Under the pieces are notes generated by a model that was not told the origin of the DNA, did not search any database, and was given only the letters and a program-made list of their open reading frames with translations. A DNA stretch of 64,000 nucleotides, from assembly GCF_014647835.1 (NCBI RefSeq), contig NZ_BMPY01000021.1, positions 1 to 64,000 on the forward strand, read 5' to 3'. The DNA is from Microbispora rosea subsp. aerata. Lineage in GTDB: Bacteria; Actinomycetota; Actinomycetes; Streptosporangiales; Streptosporangiaceae. This document shows, one piece after another, positions 1-11,216 of the stretch. How positions within the stretch are numbered: the first letter of the stretch is position 1; every line of letters begins with the position of its first letter. A program made the position numbers and the translations under genes.

Positions 1-1
1 A

Positions 2-106
2 CGATGGACCGCCCTCCAGCACACCACGCTCAGCCCCAGCCGAATCGGCGATCTCGTCCGCGCCGCATTGGTGCTCGTGCACTTCGAACATCGCCGGATC
101 AGGTGA
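2..106 (+). CDS. C-terminal end of an unidentified protein (partial)
   Basis: An open frame enters from the left edge and stops at a TGA at 104-106, leaving about 34 residues that end in FEHRRIR. Most codons end in G or C, as in the surrounding genes, and the stop lies 17 bp before the stop of the convergent gene, a normal spacing for two real genes meeting tail to tail. No family can be named from so short a tail. It could also be non-coding. Confidence 0.35.
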   Translation, partial: RWTALQHTTLSPSRIGDLVRAALVLVHFEHRRIR

Positions 107-123
107 AATTCAGTGAGAAAACG

Positions 124-528
124 TCAATGGCCCGGCTCCAGACGCTCCAGAGCCCGCATGACGACGTTCCAGCGGGGGTCGCGGTAAACGTGTCCTTGCG
201 GCGGCCTTCTCGCGCGGTATCGGCGGACCGATTCCCGGTAGAGCTCAATTCCCTTGAAGTCGTCCAGCGCGCGGATGCCGGCTTCGGTGATCGCCCAGCC
301 GTCCCGCTTGGTCATCCAGCCGATCGACGCGGCCTCTCCCGTGCGGAAGCCCAGTTGGGCCCACCAACGTTCCTGCCCATGCGCGTTGGGCCCCCGCAGT
401 TCCGGAGGTATCGTCACCCTCCTTTCGACTTCTTTGCGAACCTCTTCGGGCCGCAGCGGCCGTCCGGCGTCACGCAGGAGTTCGAGCGTGGCACGGAGAA
501 TGGGAGAGATTGAGTCAGCATAAGCCAT
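124..528 (-). CDS. Small winged-helix protein resembling the Mrr N-terminal domain
   Basis: This 134-residue protein has the layout of the Mrr N-terminal winged-helix domain: a first helix pair (residues 8-35, SPILRATLELL and RPEEVRKEV), a middle segment with GQERWWAQLGF, and a wing reading RDGWAITEAGI (about 75-87). In Mrr-type restriction enzymes this domain sits before an endonuclease domain; here no nuclease follows, since only about 45 residues remain. It may act as a DNA-binding regulator or an accessory protein. The ATG at 526-528 is preceded by a purine-rich stretch (AGGGCAGG) and faces an AT-rich gap of about 160 bp shared with the patatin gene. Function is inferred from the domain only. 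Confidence 0.6.
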   Translation of the reverse strand: MAYADSISPILRATLELLRDAGRPLRPEEVRKEVERRVTIPPELRGPNAHGQERWWAQLGFRTGEAASIGWMTKRDGWAITEAGIRALDDFKGIELYRESVRRYRARRPPQGHVYRDPRWNVVMRALERLEPGH

Positions 529-689
529 CAGGGTATTCCTGCCCTTCGATCATCGCTCTCGGCAGGATAAACAAAAGCTCGTCAAAAAGTTTTGTCTTAC
601 CTAACCCGCAATTCTCCGTACCGTGGGTGAAAGGGGGACGTACGGGTAGGAAGGGGGACGCGGGCAGGGGGAGCGTGGGGAAGCGGCCG

Positions 690-1655
690 ATGACGACGGC
701 GTTCATCCTGTGGGGAGGCGGCAGCCTGGGGGCCGCGCAGGTCGGCATGCTGCGCGCGCTCACCGCTCGCGGGATCCGCGCCGACCTGGTGGTCGGCGCC
801 TCGATCGGGGCGCTCAACGGCGCCTACTACGCGTCCCGGCCCGACGCCGCGGGCGTGGAGGAGCTGGCCCGGCTGTGGCTGTCGGTGAGCAGCCACGACG
901 TATACCCGGTGAGCGGGCCCGACGCGCTGCGCGCGCTGGCGGGCAACCTGCCCCTCCATCCCGTGCGGGGAGCCCTGCAGGCGCTGGGCCTGCTCAACTA
1001 CACCTTCCCGCTCAACCCGGCCACGCTGGCCGCGGCCGTGCTGGGCCGGCGCAACTACCTGTTCGGCAACTCCTCCCTGCGGCGGTTCCTCGAACGCGTC
1101 CTGCCCATTCGCCGCCTTGAGGAGACGGCGCTGCCGCTGGCGGTGCTCACCGCGGACGTGCGGACGGGACGGCCGGTGATCCTGTCGCGGGGGCCCGCGC
1201 TGCCCGCCCTGCTGGCCAGCACCGCGATCCCCGCCCTGTATCCCACCGTGACGATCGGCGACCGGGTGCTCATGGACGGCGGCGTGGCGGACCTGACCAC
1301 CTTGGACTACGCCGTGGACGCGGGCGCCGACGAGGCGTACCTGCTCGCGCCCGGGTTCTCCTGCCACCTGCCGCAGGCGCCGTCCACGCCCATCGCCATG
1401 GCACTGCACGGTTACAACCTGCTCAGCGAGCAGCGCATCAGCGCCTCGATCAGGCAGAACAAACGGCGGACCCGCCTGCACGTGCTGCCGCCGCTCTGCC
1501 CGGTCGAGGTGCTGCCCATCGACTTTCGCGGCACGGCCGACATGATCGAGCGGGCGACCCTGTCGACCGCGCACTGGCTGGAGCGGCGCGAGCCCCATCC
1601 CGGGCTCGCCCGCCCGCTCGGCGCCCCGCACGAGGAAGACCACCGGCACCTGTGA
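690..1655 (+). CDS. Patatin-like phospholipase family protein
   Basis: A 321-residue serine hydrolase of the patatin (RssA/YchK-like) family. All three signatures are visible: the glycine-rich oxyanion loop GGGSLG at residues 9-14, the nucleophile elbow GASIG with Ser38, and the catalytic Asp196 in a DGG motif. Members hydrolyse acyl esters of lipids. There is no signal peptide, so it should be cytoplasmic or peripheral to the membrane. The frame is open upstream to 510, but ATG 690 is chosen because the patatin fold begins within eight residues of it and a GTGGGGAAG stretch lies just upstream. The natural lipid substrate cannot be read from sequence. Confidence 0.85.
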   Translation: MTTAFILWGGGSLGAAQVGMLRALTARGIRADLVVGASIGALNGAYYASRPDAAGVEELARLWLSVSSHDVYPVSGPDALRALAGNLPLHPVRGALQALGLLNYTFPLNPATLAAAVLGRRNYLFGNSSLRRFLERVLPIRRLEETALPLAVLTADVRTGRPVILSRGPALPALLASTAIPALYPTVTIGDRVLMDGGVADLTTLDYAVDAGADEAYLLAPGFSCHLPQAPSTPIAMALHGYNLLSEQRISASIRQNKRRTRLHVLPPLCPVEVLPIDFRGTADMIERATLSTAHWLERREPHPGLARPLGAPHEEDHRHL

Positions 1656-1728
1656 CAGCGCCGTCCGGGCCGACACGGGTTGCGCCGACCTGCGGACCAC
1701 CTCCCGCCTGGGCAAGTACGATCGACCC

Positions 1729-2265
1729 GTGACCGAAATGACCGAAACGACGCCAGGCTGGCTCGCTCCCGACGAGATCGAGTCGATACGTGGCCGGATG
1801 CCGATCCTGTATGTCGACGCCGTGCCGGTGCGGGTGGACGACACGGGCACCGTGACCCACGTCGGCCTGCTGCTGCGGATCGGCGCCGACGGCACCGTGA
1901 GCCGGGCGCTGGTGTCCGGGCGGGTGTACTACCACGAGCGCATCCGCGACGCGCTCCTGCGCCACCTGGAGAAGGATCTCGGACCGGTGGCGCTGCCGAG
2001 CGTGCCGGTCTCGCCGACGCCGTTCACCGTGGCGGAGTATTTCCCCACCCCGGGGGTCACGCCGTTCCACGACCCCCGCCAGCACGCGGTCTCCCTGGCG
2101 TACATCGTCCCGGTACGCGGGGACTGCCGGCCCCGGCAGGACGCGCTGGACCTGGTGTGGTTCACACCCGAGGAGGCGGCGTCGCCAATGGTGCAGCAGG
2201 AGATGACCGGGGGGCAGGGCGTGCTGCTCAAGCAGGCCCTGGCCTACGTCGGCCGTCTGACCTGA
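1729..2265 (+). CDS. DUF4916 / NUDIX-like protein
   Basis: A 178-residue protein beginning MTEMTETTPGWL, matching the actinobacterial DUF4916 family, usually described as NUDIX-hydrolase-like. Visible features are a beta-rich core (DTGTVTHVGLLLRIG then a YYHERIRDALLRHLEKDLG helix) and a late WFTPEEA motif that resembles the segment after the Nudix box in several families. A canonical Nudix box (GX5EX7REUXEEXGU) is not obvious, so catalysis on a nucleoside diphosphate derivative is uncertain. It starts 73 bp after the patatin gene on the same strand and may be transcribed with it. Confidence 0.65.
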   Translation: MTEMTETTPGWLAPDEIESIRGRMPILYVDAVPVRVDDTGTVTHVGLLLRIGADGTVSRALVSGRVYYHERIRDALLRHLEKDLGPVALPSVPVSPTPFTVAEYFPTPGVTPFHDPRQHAVSLAYIVPVRGDCRPRQDALDLVWFTPEEAASPMVQQEMTGGQGVLLKQALAYVGRLT

Positions 2266-2289
2266 CCGGCCCGCCGCGCCGCCGAGCGC

Positions 2290-2321
2290 CCCCGCGGAGA
2301 GGACGTAGGAGCGGCGCGGGG
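2290..2321. terminator. Possible hairpin between convergent genes
   Basis: Arms CCCCGCG (2290-2296) and CGCGGGG (2315-2321) could pair across an 18-nt loop in the gap between the DUF4916 gene and the convergent phosphatase gene. There is no T-run, so this is weak. Confidence 0.3.
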
Positions 2322-2334
2322 GAGTGAGCCTCGT

Positions 2335-3600
2335 TCAGCGATGCGAGGCGAGCACCCGCGAGAGGACCTGGTGCACGTGGGTGTTGGGGTGCTTGCCGGT
2401 GAAGAGGGCGGAGAGAGGACCCTCGGCGGTGACCGGCACGTCCACGCCCGTGTGCCCGGTGGTGGTCCAGTCCATGACGAACCTCAGGGCGCTGCCGCGG
2501 ACCGGGAACGGGCCGTCCCGCCTCGGCGGGCCGCCGCCGCTCTCGTCGCCATTGGAGGCGTCCTCCACGGTGAGACCGCCGCTGTCGTGGTCACCCGTGA
2601 CGACGAGGAGCGTGTCGGGGTGCGCGGCCACGTACGCCCTGGCGACCCGGACGGCCTTGTCCAGGGACGCCATCGCCTGGAGCACGCGGGCGCCGTTGTT
2701 CTCGTGCGCGAACTCGTCGATGCCCTCTTCCTCGACGAAGAGGAAGAAGCCCTTCTCGTTGGCGCCGAGGATGTCCAGCGCCTTCGCGGTCATGGCGGCC
2801 AGGTCCACGGCCGGGGAGTAGACGTCGCCCCGGCCCTCGGGCCGCTGCTGGAACATCTCCTCGTTGGCGAACAGGCCCAGCACCTTGCCGCGCGTGACCC
2901 GGGCGAGTTCCCGTGCGGTGGAGATGTGCTGGTAGCCGGCCTTCTCGGCCCGCTCGATCAGATCGCCCTCGGTCCCCCTGCTGGCCTCGCCCGGGTCCTC
3001 GGCGGGCCGGTCCGGCCACGCGCCGGGCGCGCCCGCGGGGAGCCACCAGTCCTCGCCGCCGCCGAGGATGACGTCCGGCTTGCCGACCTCGAGATACTGC
3101 CGCGCGATCTCGTCCTGCGCCGAGCGGTCGGCGGTCTGGGCGAACCACGCGGCGGGGCTGGCGCCGGTCACCTGGTCGGTGGTGACGAGGCCGGTGGACT
3201 TGCCCGCCGCCTTGGCCCGCAGGCCCAGGGGCGGCAGCGGCCTGCCGTCGGCGTCCACGCTGATCGCGCCGTTGCGGGTCTTGACTCCCGTCGCCCAGGC
3301 GGTGGCCGCCGCGGCGGAGTCGGTGACCGCCGCCGGGTCGTGCGGAGTGGTGCTCAACTGCCCGGAGACCGCGAGCCTGTCCATGACGAGCTGTCCGTCG
3401 CGACCGGCCAGGTACAGCCTCGCGGCCTCACGGTGGGCCGCCGACATGCCGTCCCCGTTGATGAAGATCACACTTCGCGCCGGGCCGTCGCCGTGGTCGA
3501 GGGCGGGGGTGCTCGCGGGCAGGGTGAGAGTGAGAGCCGCGCTCACCACCGCCGCCGTGGCGGCGAGCAGCCGCAGCGGACGCCCGCGGATGGGACCCAT
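2335..3600 (-). CDS. Secreted alkaline phosphatase (PhoA family)
   Basis: A 421-residue phosphomonoesterase of the classical alkaline phosphatase family. Residues 1-35 form a signal peptide (basic start MGPIRGRPLR, then an alanine/leucine core). The metal-binding Asp50 is in INGDGMS, the nucleophile is Ser95 in TDSAAAATAW, and the C-terminal metal-ligand motif TGDHDSGGLT is present. It should act outside the cell to release phosphate from organic esters. ATG 3600 is preferred over an upstream in-frame ATG at 3678, because the latter would put 26 charged residues before the signal peptide. It stands alone, convergent with DUF4916. No PHO box was recognised upstream. Confidence 0.88.
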   Translation of the reverse strand: MGPIRGRPLRLLAATAAVVSAALTLTLPASTPALDHGDGPARSVIFINGDGMSAAHREAARLYLAGRDGQLVMDRLAVSGQLSTTPHDPAAVTDSAAAATAWATGVKTRNGAISVDADGRPLPPLGLRAKAAGKSTGLVTTDQVTGASPAAWFAQTADRSAQDEIARQYLEVGKPDVILGGGEDWWLPAGAPGAWPDRPAEDPGEASRGTEGDLIERAEKAGYQHISTARELARVTRGKVLGLFANEEMFQQRPEGRGDVYSPAVDLAAMTAKALDILGANEKGFFLFVEEEGIDEFAHENNGARVLQAMASLDKAVRVARAYVAAHPDTLLVVTGDHDSGGLTVEDASNGDESGGGPPRRDGPFPVRGSALRFVMDWTTTGHTGVDVPVTAEGPLSALFTGKHPNTHVHQVLSRVLASHR

Positions 3601-3717
3601 GGCAGAACCCCCAAGTGGCACCACGCCGAACCGCTCCGGACCATGCCTCGCCCGTGGCTCCACAGGACATCCTCGCATCGCCGAGGCGCCGCCGCCAGGC
3701 GAGGCGCCGTGGGCCGC

Positions 3718-4893
3718 TCACCGCCACGCCCGTGTGTCGCTGCCCGCCTTGGCCCGCAGGAGCTCGGTGAACAGGTTCTCCCACAGGGGCATGACGTTCT
3801 CCGGCGCGTACTCCCTGGCGGTGGCCGCCGCGGCGGCGCCCATGCGCAGCCGCAGGTCGCGGTCGGCGATGAGCCGCTTGAGAGCCGCGGCGAAGGCGTC
3901 CACGTCCTCGCCGGGCACCAGGAGGCCGTCGGTGCCGTCGGTGAGCACGTCGCGGGGGCCGGTCGGGCAGTCGAAGGCCACGATCGGCAGCGCGTGGGTC
4001 ATGGCCTCGATCATGACCATCGGCAGCCCCTCGAAGCGGCTGCTCAGCGCGAAGACGGAGGCGCGGGCGAGCTCGTCGTCGAGACGGCTGGTCCGGCCCA
4101 TCAGCGTCACGTGCCCGGACAGGCCGTGCTCGCCGATCAGCGCGAGCAGGGCCGCCTTCCTCGGGCCGGTGCCGAAGATGCGCAGGCGCCACTCGGGATG
4201 CTCCTTCACCACCTGCGCGAACGCCGGGAGCAGCAGGTCGAAGCCCTTCTGCCGCACCAGGCGGCCGGCGGCGATCACGACGGGGTTCTCCTGCCGGGAC
4301 GGCGTCTGGTTCACCGCGTGCACCGCGTTCGGGATCCGCATGATCCTCGTGCCGGGCAGCACGCGCTCGTAGTCCCGCTGGTCGCTCGCCGTCAGCACGG
4401 CGACCGTGTCGAACGCGCGGTAGTGCCGGACGATCTCCTCGCGGATGGTCCTTGGGTAGGTGCCGAGGTTCATGTGCTCCTGCGCCACCCGTACGACGTT
4501 CCGCTTGGCGCGGCGGGCGGAGATGAGGTTCAGCGCCGGGCGGGTGGTGACGAGGACGCCGTCGTCCACCGAGGCGACGTAGTCGATGACGGCCTTCTCG
4601 ACCCGTTCGGTGAAGTAGCCCGCGGCGAACTCGCCGTGCGGCACGATCTTCCCGCGCAGCCGCCGCCAGACGCGCCGGCCGAGGGAGTCGGCCCGTATGC
4701 CGGTGCGCTGATCGACCAGCGTGTGGAGCGCGATGCCGGGATGCAGCCGGAACTGCGGCTTGTCGCGGCGGCGCACCACGCTGACGATCTCCACCTCGTG
4801 GCCGAGCGCGGCCATCGCGTTCGCCTGGTTGACCACCGTGCGGATCGTGCCGCCCATGCCGTAGGCGTGCAGGAGCATGTAGCGGATCCTCAT
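3718..4893 (-). CDS. Glycosyltransferase family 4 (GT-B fold)
   Basis: A 391-residue retaining GT-B glycosyltransferase of the GT4 type. It has an N-terminal acceptor domain beginning MRIRYMLLHAYGMGGT, with GMGGT matching the glycine-rich loop. The C-terminal donor domain contains AAGRLVRQKGFDLL and the E-x7-E-type signature in FEGLPMVMIEAMTHALPIV (roughly residues 275-295). The ATG at 4893 overlaps the stop of the upstream sulfotransferase as ATGA and has a strong AAGGAGGG ribosome site, so translation is probably coupled. With its neighbour it may build a sulfated glycan, teichoic-acid-like polymer or glycolipid; the sugar and acceptor are unknown. Confidence 0.87.
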   Translation of the reverse strand: MRIRYMLLHAYGMGGTIRTVVNQANAMAALGHEVEIVSVVRRRDKPQFRLHPGIALHTLVDQRTGIRADSLGRRVWRRLRGKIVPHGEFAAGYFTERVEKAVIDYVASVDDGVLVTTRPALNLISARRAKRNVVRVAQEHMNLGTYPRTIREEIVRHYRAFDTVAVLTASDQRDYERVLPGTRIMRIPNAVHAVNQTPSRQENPVVIAAGRLVRQKGFDLLLPAFAQVVKEHPEWRLRIFGTGPRKAALLALIGEHGLSGHVTLMGRTSRLDDELARASVFALSSRFEGLPMVMIEAMTHALPIVAFDCPTGPRDVLTDGTDGLLVPGEDVDAFAAALKRLIADRDLRLRMGAAAAATAREYAPENVMPLWENLFTELLRAKAGSDTRAWR

Positions 4894-5777
4894 CGGGCCC
4901 CCTCCTTGGGGAGGTAGCCCCAGGTGCGGCACATGGGTTTGAGCAGGTCGGGGATCTCGTCATCCCGGGGCAGCTCGCGTCCCGGCTGCACCGTGCCCGA
5001 CCGGATCTTGTCGCTCCAGTCGCCGAGGCCCTTGCGCACCACCTTCTGCTCGCCGTACGCCAGCATGCCGGGCTCCCACTCCACCTGGAGGAAGTCGCAG
5101 ACGGCGCGGGTCGTCTTCTCGGGCTCGCCGGTCAGGTCCTCGTAGCGTACGGTCAGGCCGGTGAGCGCCTTCCTGGCCCGCTGCACCGCCTTCATGTAGC
5201 GCAGCGCGTCGGCGGCGGCCTCCTCCATGGTCCGCTTGACCGGGTCGGCCTCATACCAGGAGGCGGCGATGGAGGCGGGGTGGCGCAGCAGGAAGATGTA
5301 GCGGGCGTCGGGCCAGCAGGCGGCGATCCGGGCGTAGGCGAAGGCGTTCGCGGGGGTCTTGTCCACGATGGTCCGCTTGCCGCTGCGCACCAGTTCGCGG
5401 TGGAGCACCCGGTCCCACAGCATGTGCTCCAGGTCGGCCTGGTTGTGGCCGAGGGCCTCCATGGCCTTGCGGGCCAGCGGCGTGCCGAACCCGACGGTCA
5501 GCCGCCGGACGTGCAGCTCGTGCGGGGCGTGCAGGTCGGGGTGGGCGTTCAGGATCGACCGCAGCAGCGTGGAGCCCGACCGCACCGGGGACATGATGAA
5601 CACCGGCGCGACCAGAAGGCGGTCGGTGCTGGGGTCGGCGGGAGGACGGACCAGCTCGTCCGGCGCGGGAGCCGGGGCGAGGCCCCGCGACGGCGACGGC
5701 GCGGCGGGCCGGGCACGGGTGATCTGGACTCCGGTGAACTTGACGAGTACGCCGTTGATCCTCCGCTGCCATGTCAT
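4890..5777 (-). CDS. PAPS-dependent sulfotransferase
   Basis: A 295-residue sulfotransferase. The 5'-phosphosulfate loop SPVRSGSTLLRS lies at about residues 63-74 and the 3'-phosphate motif LLRHPASIAASW at about 168-179, both diagnostic for the family that moves sulfate from PAPS to a hydroxyl or amine. The first 50 residues are proline- and alanine-rich and probably disordered. It lies 11 bp after the HAD gene and overlaps the glycosyltransferase start by 4 bp, so the three are likely one operon. A sulfated cell-surface glycan or lipid is a reasonable inference for the product. Confidence 0.86.
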   Translation of the reverse strand: MTWQRRINGVLVKFTGVQITRARPAAPSPSRGLAPAPAPDELVRPPADPSTDRLLVAPVFIMSPVRSGSTLLRSILNAHPDLHAPHELHVRRLTVGFGTPLARKAMEALGHNQADLEHMLWDRVLHRELVRSGKRTIVDKTPANAFAYARIAACWPDARYIFLLRHPASIAASWYEADPVKRTMEEAAADALRYMKAVQRARKALTGLTVRYEDLTGEPEKTTRAVCDFLQVEWEPGMLAYGEQKVVRKGLGDWSDKIRSGTVQPGRELPRDDEIPDLLKPMCRTWGYLPKEGAR

Positions 5778-5788
5778 GGCCCGCGACG

Positions 5789-6373
5789 TTACCCGGGCTT
5801 CCGGGGAAATCCCTGAGAATACGCCCCCTGTTCACCTGTGACCTCACCGCTGTCACCGGGCGTTGCGCCGCCGCGGCCGGTCAGCCACCGGCGGGCGGCC
5901 TCCAGGTGGTCGTCGCCCAGCCCGTGCCTGGGATCGACGGTCACGACCAGGAACTCGCCGACTCCCGGATGCTCGCGCAGGAACCGCAGATCGGCCGGGC
6001 CGAGATCGTCGTCGAACCACACGAACGGCCGGCCCCGTACGTACTCGGCGACGTGCCAGGTCTTGAAATTCACACCGGGCGGGCGGGGAGGGTCGCCGTT
6101 GATCGGCACGACGGGGAGAGGGGGCAGCCCGATCCTGGGGCCGATCTCCTCGTTGGCGCGCTCACCCCAGGTCGTCGCCCAGGCCAGCGTCGCGCCGGTC
6201 TCCCGGCGCAGCGCCGTCAGCTTGGCGCCCTGCCGGGGGTCGAGCAGCAGGCGGAATCCCTCGCCCTCCACCACGCACTCGAAGCGGCGAAAGCGCGGCG
6301 AGGAGCGCCGCACGGGGTTGAGCACCCCGTCGACGTCCAGCAGCAGGAGGGTCCCGTCCATCACGGCCATCAT
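5789..6373 (-). CDS. HAD-like phosphatase domain protein
   Basis: A 194-residue protein with the first HAD motif DVDGVLNP (Asp13 and Asp15) and a late acidic motif WFDDDLG (about 120-126), as in the small HAD family of single-domain phosphatases also found in Swiss-Army-Knife RNA-repair proteins. The central region has a conserved-looking TTWGERANEEIG stretch. The last 25 residues (GATPGDSGEVTGEQGAY...) look disordered. It is the first gene of the HAD-sulfotransferase-glycosyltransferase run and ends 11 bp before the sulfotransferase start. One idea is removal of 3',5'-bisphosphate by-product or of a sugar phosphate, but the substrate is unknown. Confidence 0.72.
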   Translation of the reverse strand: MMAVMDGTLLLLDVDGVLNPVRRSSPRFRRFECVVEGEGFRLLLDPRQGAKLTALRRETGATLAWATTWGERANEEIGPRIGLPPLPVVPINGDPPRPPGVNFKTWHVAEYVRGRPFVWFDDDLGPADLRFLREHPGVGEFLVVTVDPRHGLGDDHLEAARRWLTGRGGATPGDSGEVTGEQGAYSQGFPRKPG

Positions 6374-6425
6374 CCCGCCGCCGGTCTCCCCCTTCCTCCC
6401 CGGCGTGCGGGTGCGGCAAAACGAA

Positions 6426-6463
6426 ACCGGATCCGGCCGGACGTCGTCCGAACCGGATCCGGT
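6426..6463 (-). terminator. Strong hairpin terminator after the xylanase gene
   Basis: The arms ACCGGATCCGG (6426-6436) and CCGGATCCGGT (6453-6463) are a perfect 11-bp inverted repeat, and the loop contains a second hairpin (CGGAC/GTCCG). It lies 15 bp beyond the xylanase stop and before the next minus-strand gene, so it should separate xylanase transcription from the HAD operon. Confidence 0.8.
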
Positions 6464-6478
6464 CAGGCCGTCAGGGGA

Positions 6479-7912
<1,434 letters not shown>

Positions 7913-8082
7913 TCACGGAAAGCGGACATCCGCGGGATCGACACCGCGTCCCACAGGGGAACGCACACCCACGAGGGCGCCGCGGACGGCGACCCTCTGC
8001 CGCTTCACCACCGACCTGGCAGAGGGAGACCGCCTCGGGGAGTCAGTCTGGAAACCTCTCCGAAACGTGTCAAGACGAGCCT

Positions 8083-8091
8083 GAAACTTTC
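8083..8091. promoter_or_regulatory. Xylanase-type palindrome GAAACTTTC
   Basis: TGAAACTTTCG contains the palindromic core GAAA-C-TTTC, about 190 bp upstream of the xylanase start. From memory, CGAAACTTTCG-like palindromes precede Streptomyces xylanase genes and act as repressor sites. A second copy lies about 110 bp away, and GAAAC half-sites occur at 8051-8055 and 8062-8066. Confidence 0.6.
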
Positions 8092-8191
8092 GGAGACCCG
8101 GCTCTGCCTGGTCGGTTCCGTATGGCCATTGATCATGGTAGAGCCATGGAAAACGGGGTGGCGATCGTGTAGCGCGGGGCGATCCGGTGAT

Positions 8192-8200
8192 GAAAGTTTC
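8192..8200. promoter_or_regulatory. Second xylanase-type palindrome GAAAGTTTC
   Basis: TGAAAGTTTCA (8191-8201) is a perfect palindrome around its central base and is the reverse complement of the first GAAACTTTC core. Two full copies in one intergenic gap make chance less likely. Confidence 0.58.
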
Positions 8201-8385
8201 AGTCAGACGTGCGCCGCGCACGCGGCCCGGCTGTCGCCGATAGCTCCTGTTGGGCGGCCGTCGGTCCACGCCCCGGCACGGACCCGGGTGCGCCGGGGCC
8301 CTTGACGATCCTTCCCTTCTCGTATTTGCTCCGGCGCACCACCACCCGCCGGCCGCCGTGAGAGGAGCCACGACCCGCCCGGTTT

Positions 8386-8399
8386 TGTTAGCGCTAACA
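8386..8399. promoter_or_regulatory. LacI-family-type operator TGTTAGCGCTAACA
   Basis: A perfect 14-bp palindrome with a central GCGC, the hallmark of LacI/GalR-family operators. It lies about 310 bp before the esterase start and 495 bp before the xylanase start. Its sequence differs from the palindromes nearer the xylanase and from those of the LacI gene at 32.1 kb, so a different, off-window regulator probably reads it. Confidence 0.6.
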
Positions 8400-8449
8400 C
8401 AAGTGCGGGCGGCCACGGCCGACCGTCGCCGATGAGGGTGTCCGCCTGA

Positions 8450-10087
<1,638 letters not shown>

Positions 10088-10099
10088 GTCACACCCGGA

Positions 10100-10133
10100 G
10101 GTCTCCGGTGCGGCACGTCCCGCACCGGAGACC
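10100..10133. terminator. Bidirectional hairpin terminator
   Basis: A perfect 14-bp inverted repeat, GGTCTCCGGTGCGG (10100-10113) and CCGCACCGGAGACC (10120-10133), with a 6-nt loop. It lies between the stops of the convergent esterase and methyltransferase genes and can serve both. Confidence 0.82.
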
Positions 10134-10139
10134 TTCCGC

Positions 10140-10847
10140 CTAGTCGAAGAACCGGGCCAGCCGCCGCTCGTCCGCCGGCTCCCGGCCGCCCTTCGCCGGC
10201 GTCAGGTCCGCGAAGACCGTGGACTCGTCGCGGGTGACCAGCAGCGGATACCAGCACCGGCCCGCGTCGTCGGGGCGGCACAGGTGCTTGAACGTCTGCA
10301 CGTCGATCAGCCGCACGTGCGTGGGGTCGGCCACCGCGTTGACGTGCCGCCACCACGGCGCGAGGACGTGCAGCACGCCGCCGGGCCGCAAGACTCGGTG
10401 ACACTCGCGCATCAGGGGCAGGTAGTCGGCCAGGTGCTCCAGCACGTGCACCGCGAAGATCTGGTCCACCGACTCGTCCGCCAGCGGCACTCCGTACGCC
10501 AGGTCGGCCAGCAGGTCGACCGCCGGGGTGGGGCGCAGGTCGATGCCGAGGTTGTCGCGGTGCTGCTTGGTGCCGCCGCAGCCGAGGTCGACGACCCGGG
10601 GCGGCACACCGGCCACCCGCACCCTGTCCCACACCGCCAGCACCCCGGCCAGGCGGCCGAGCCGCTCGCGCAGCACGTCGAGGTCGGCGGCGGCCGGCAC
10701 GTCCCCCTCGACGTGCGCCACCCCGCCGTCGAACCGGACCCGCACGTCCAGACCGCGCAGCCGGGAGTCGTGCGCCAGGAGGCCCGCCGCCTCCTCGTCG
10801 AGGTCCCGATCGACCAGGTCACGCCGACGCCTGTCCATCCCGCCCAC
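10140..10847 (-). CDS. BON-domain / class I SAM methyltransferase fusion
   Basis: A 235-residue protein with two parts. Residues about 10-70 look like a BON domain (LDVRVRFDGGVAHVEGDVPAAADLDVL then GRLAGVLAVWDRV), a fold usually found in periplasmic or membrane-linked proteins. Residues 80-200 are a class I methyltransferase: VVDLGCGGTKQH is motif I, and HVLEHLADYLPLMRECHRVLRPGG matches the motif II/III region of the UbiE/type-11 group. There is no signal peptide, so it is probably cytoplasmic. The acceptor is unknown. The domain pairing is unusual and is discussed as a finding. Confidence 0.75.
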   Translation of the reverse strand: MGGMDRRRRDLVDRDLDEEAAGLLAHDSRLRGLDVRVRFDGGVAHVEGDVPAAADLDVLRERLGRLAGVLAVWDRVRVAGVPPRVVDLGCGGTKQHRDNLGIDLRPTPAVDLLADLAYGVPLADESVDQIFAVHVLEHLADYLPLMRECHRVLRPGGVLHVLAPWWRHVNAVADPTHVRLIDVQTFKHLCRPDDAGRCWYPLLVTRDESTVFADLTPAKGGREPADERRLARFFD

Positions 10848-10958
10848 TCCTCGCCGCCACGGATCACCTGTCGTCTACCCCTCGCAGGGGGAGGGGCACG
10901 CCTGACCGGGCTTTCGCGAGGATGAATGAAGGCCGTACGGCGGGGCAGGTGAGCGGCT

Positions 10959-11216
10959 ATGAGCGAACCTCGGGCCGGGGAGACCGGCGGCCGGCGGAAA
11001 AGATACGCGGGCGAAGCGGAGGTGGTGGCGCGCAGGTCCGGGGCGCGGGACGCGCGGGGCACGTCACCGGAGCCGCTGACGCCGGAACCGGACGACGGGG
11101 GCCTGGAGGAGATGATCGGCGACGTGTCCGACATCGAGACTCCGGCCGAGGAGGCGCCGCCGCCGACCGGCTCGGAGTCGGCGATGCCCGAGCCCGAGCC
11201 CGACGTCGGGCCCACG

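Noticed and set aside
2341-4917. Long plus-strand open frame antisense to the phosphatase and glycosyltransferase genes
   Set aside because: It is an antisense shadow of two well-supported genes in high-GC DNA; its product is Arg/Gly/Ala-rich with no family motif. The same applies to other long antisense frames, such as 15195-17252, 5771-7885 and 29586-31940.
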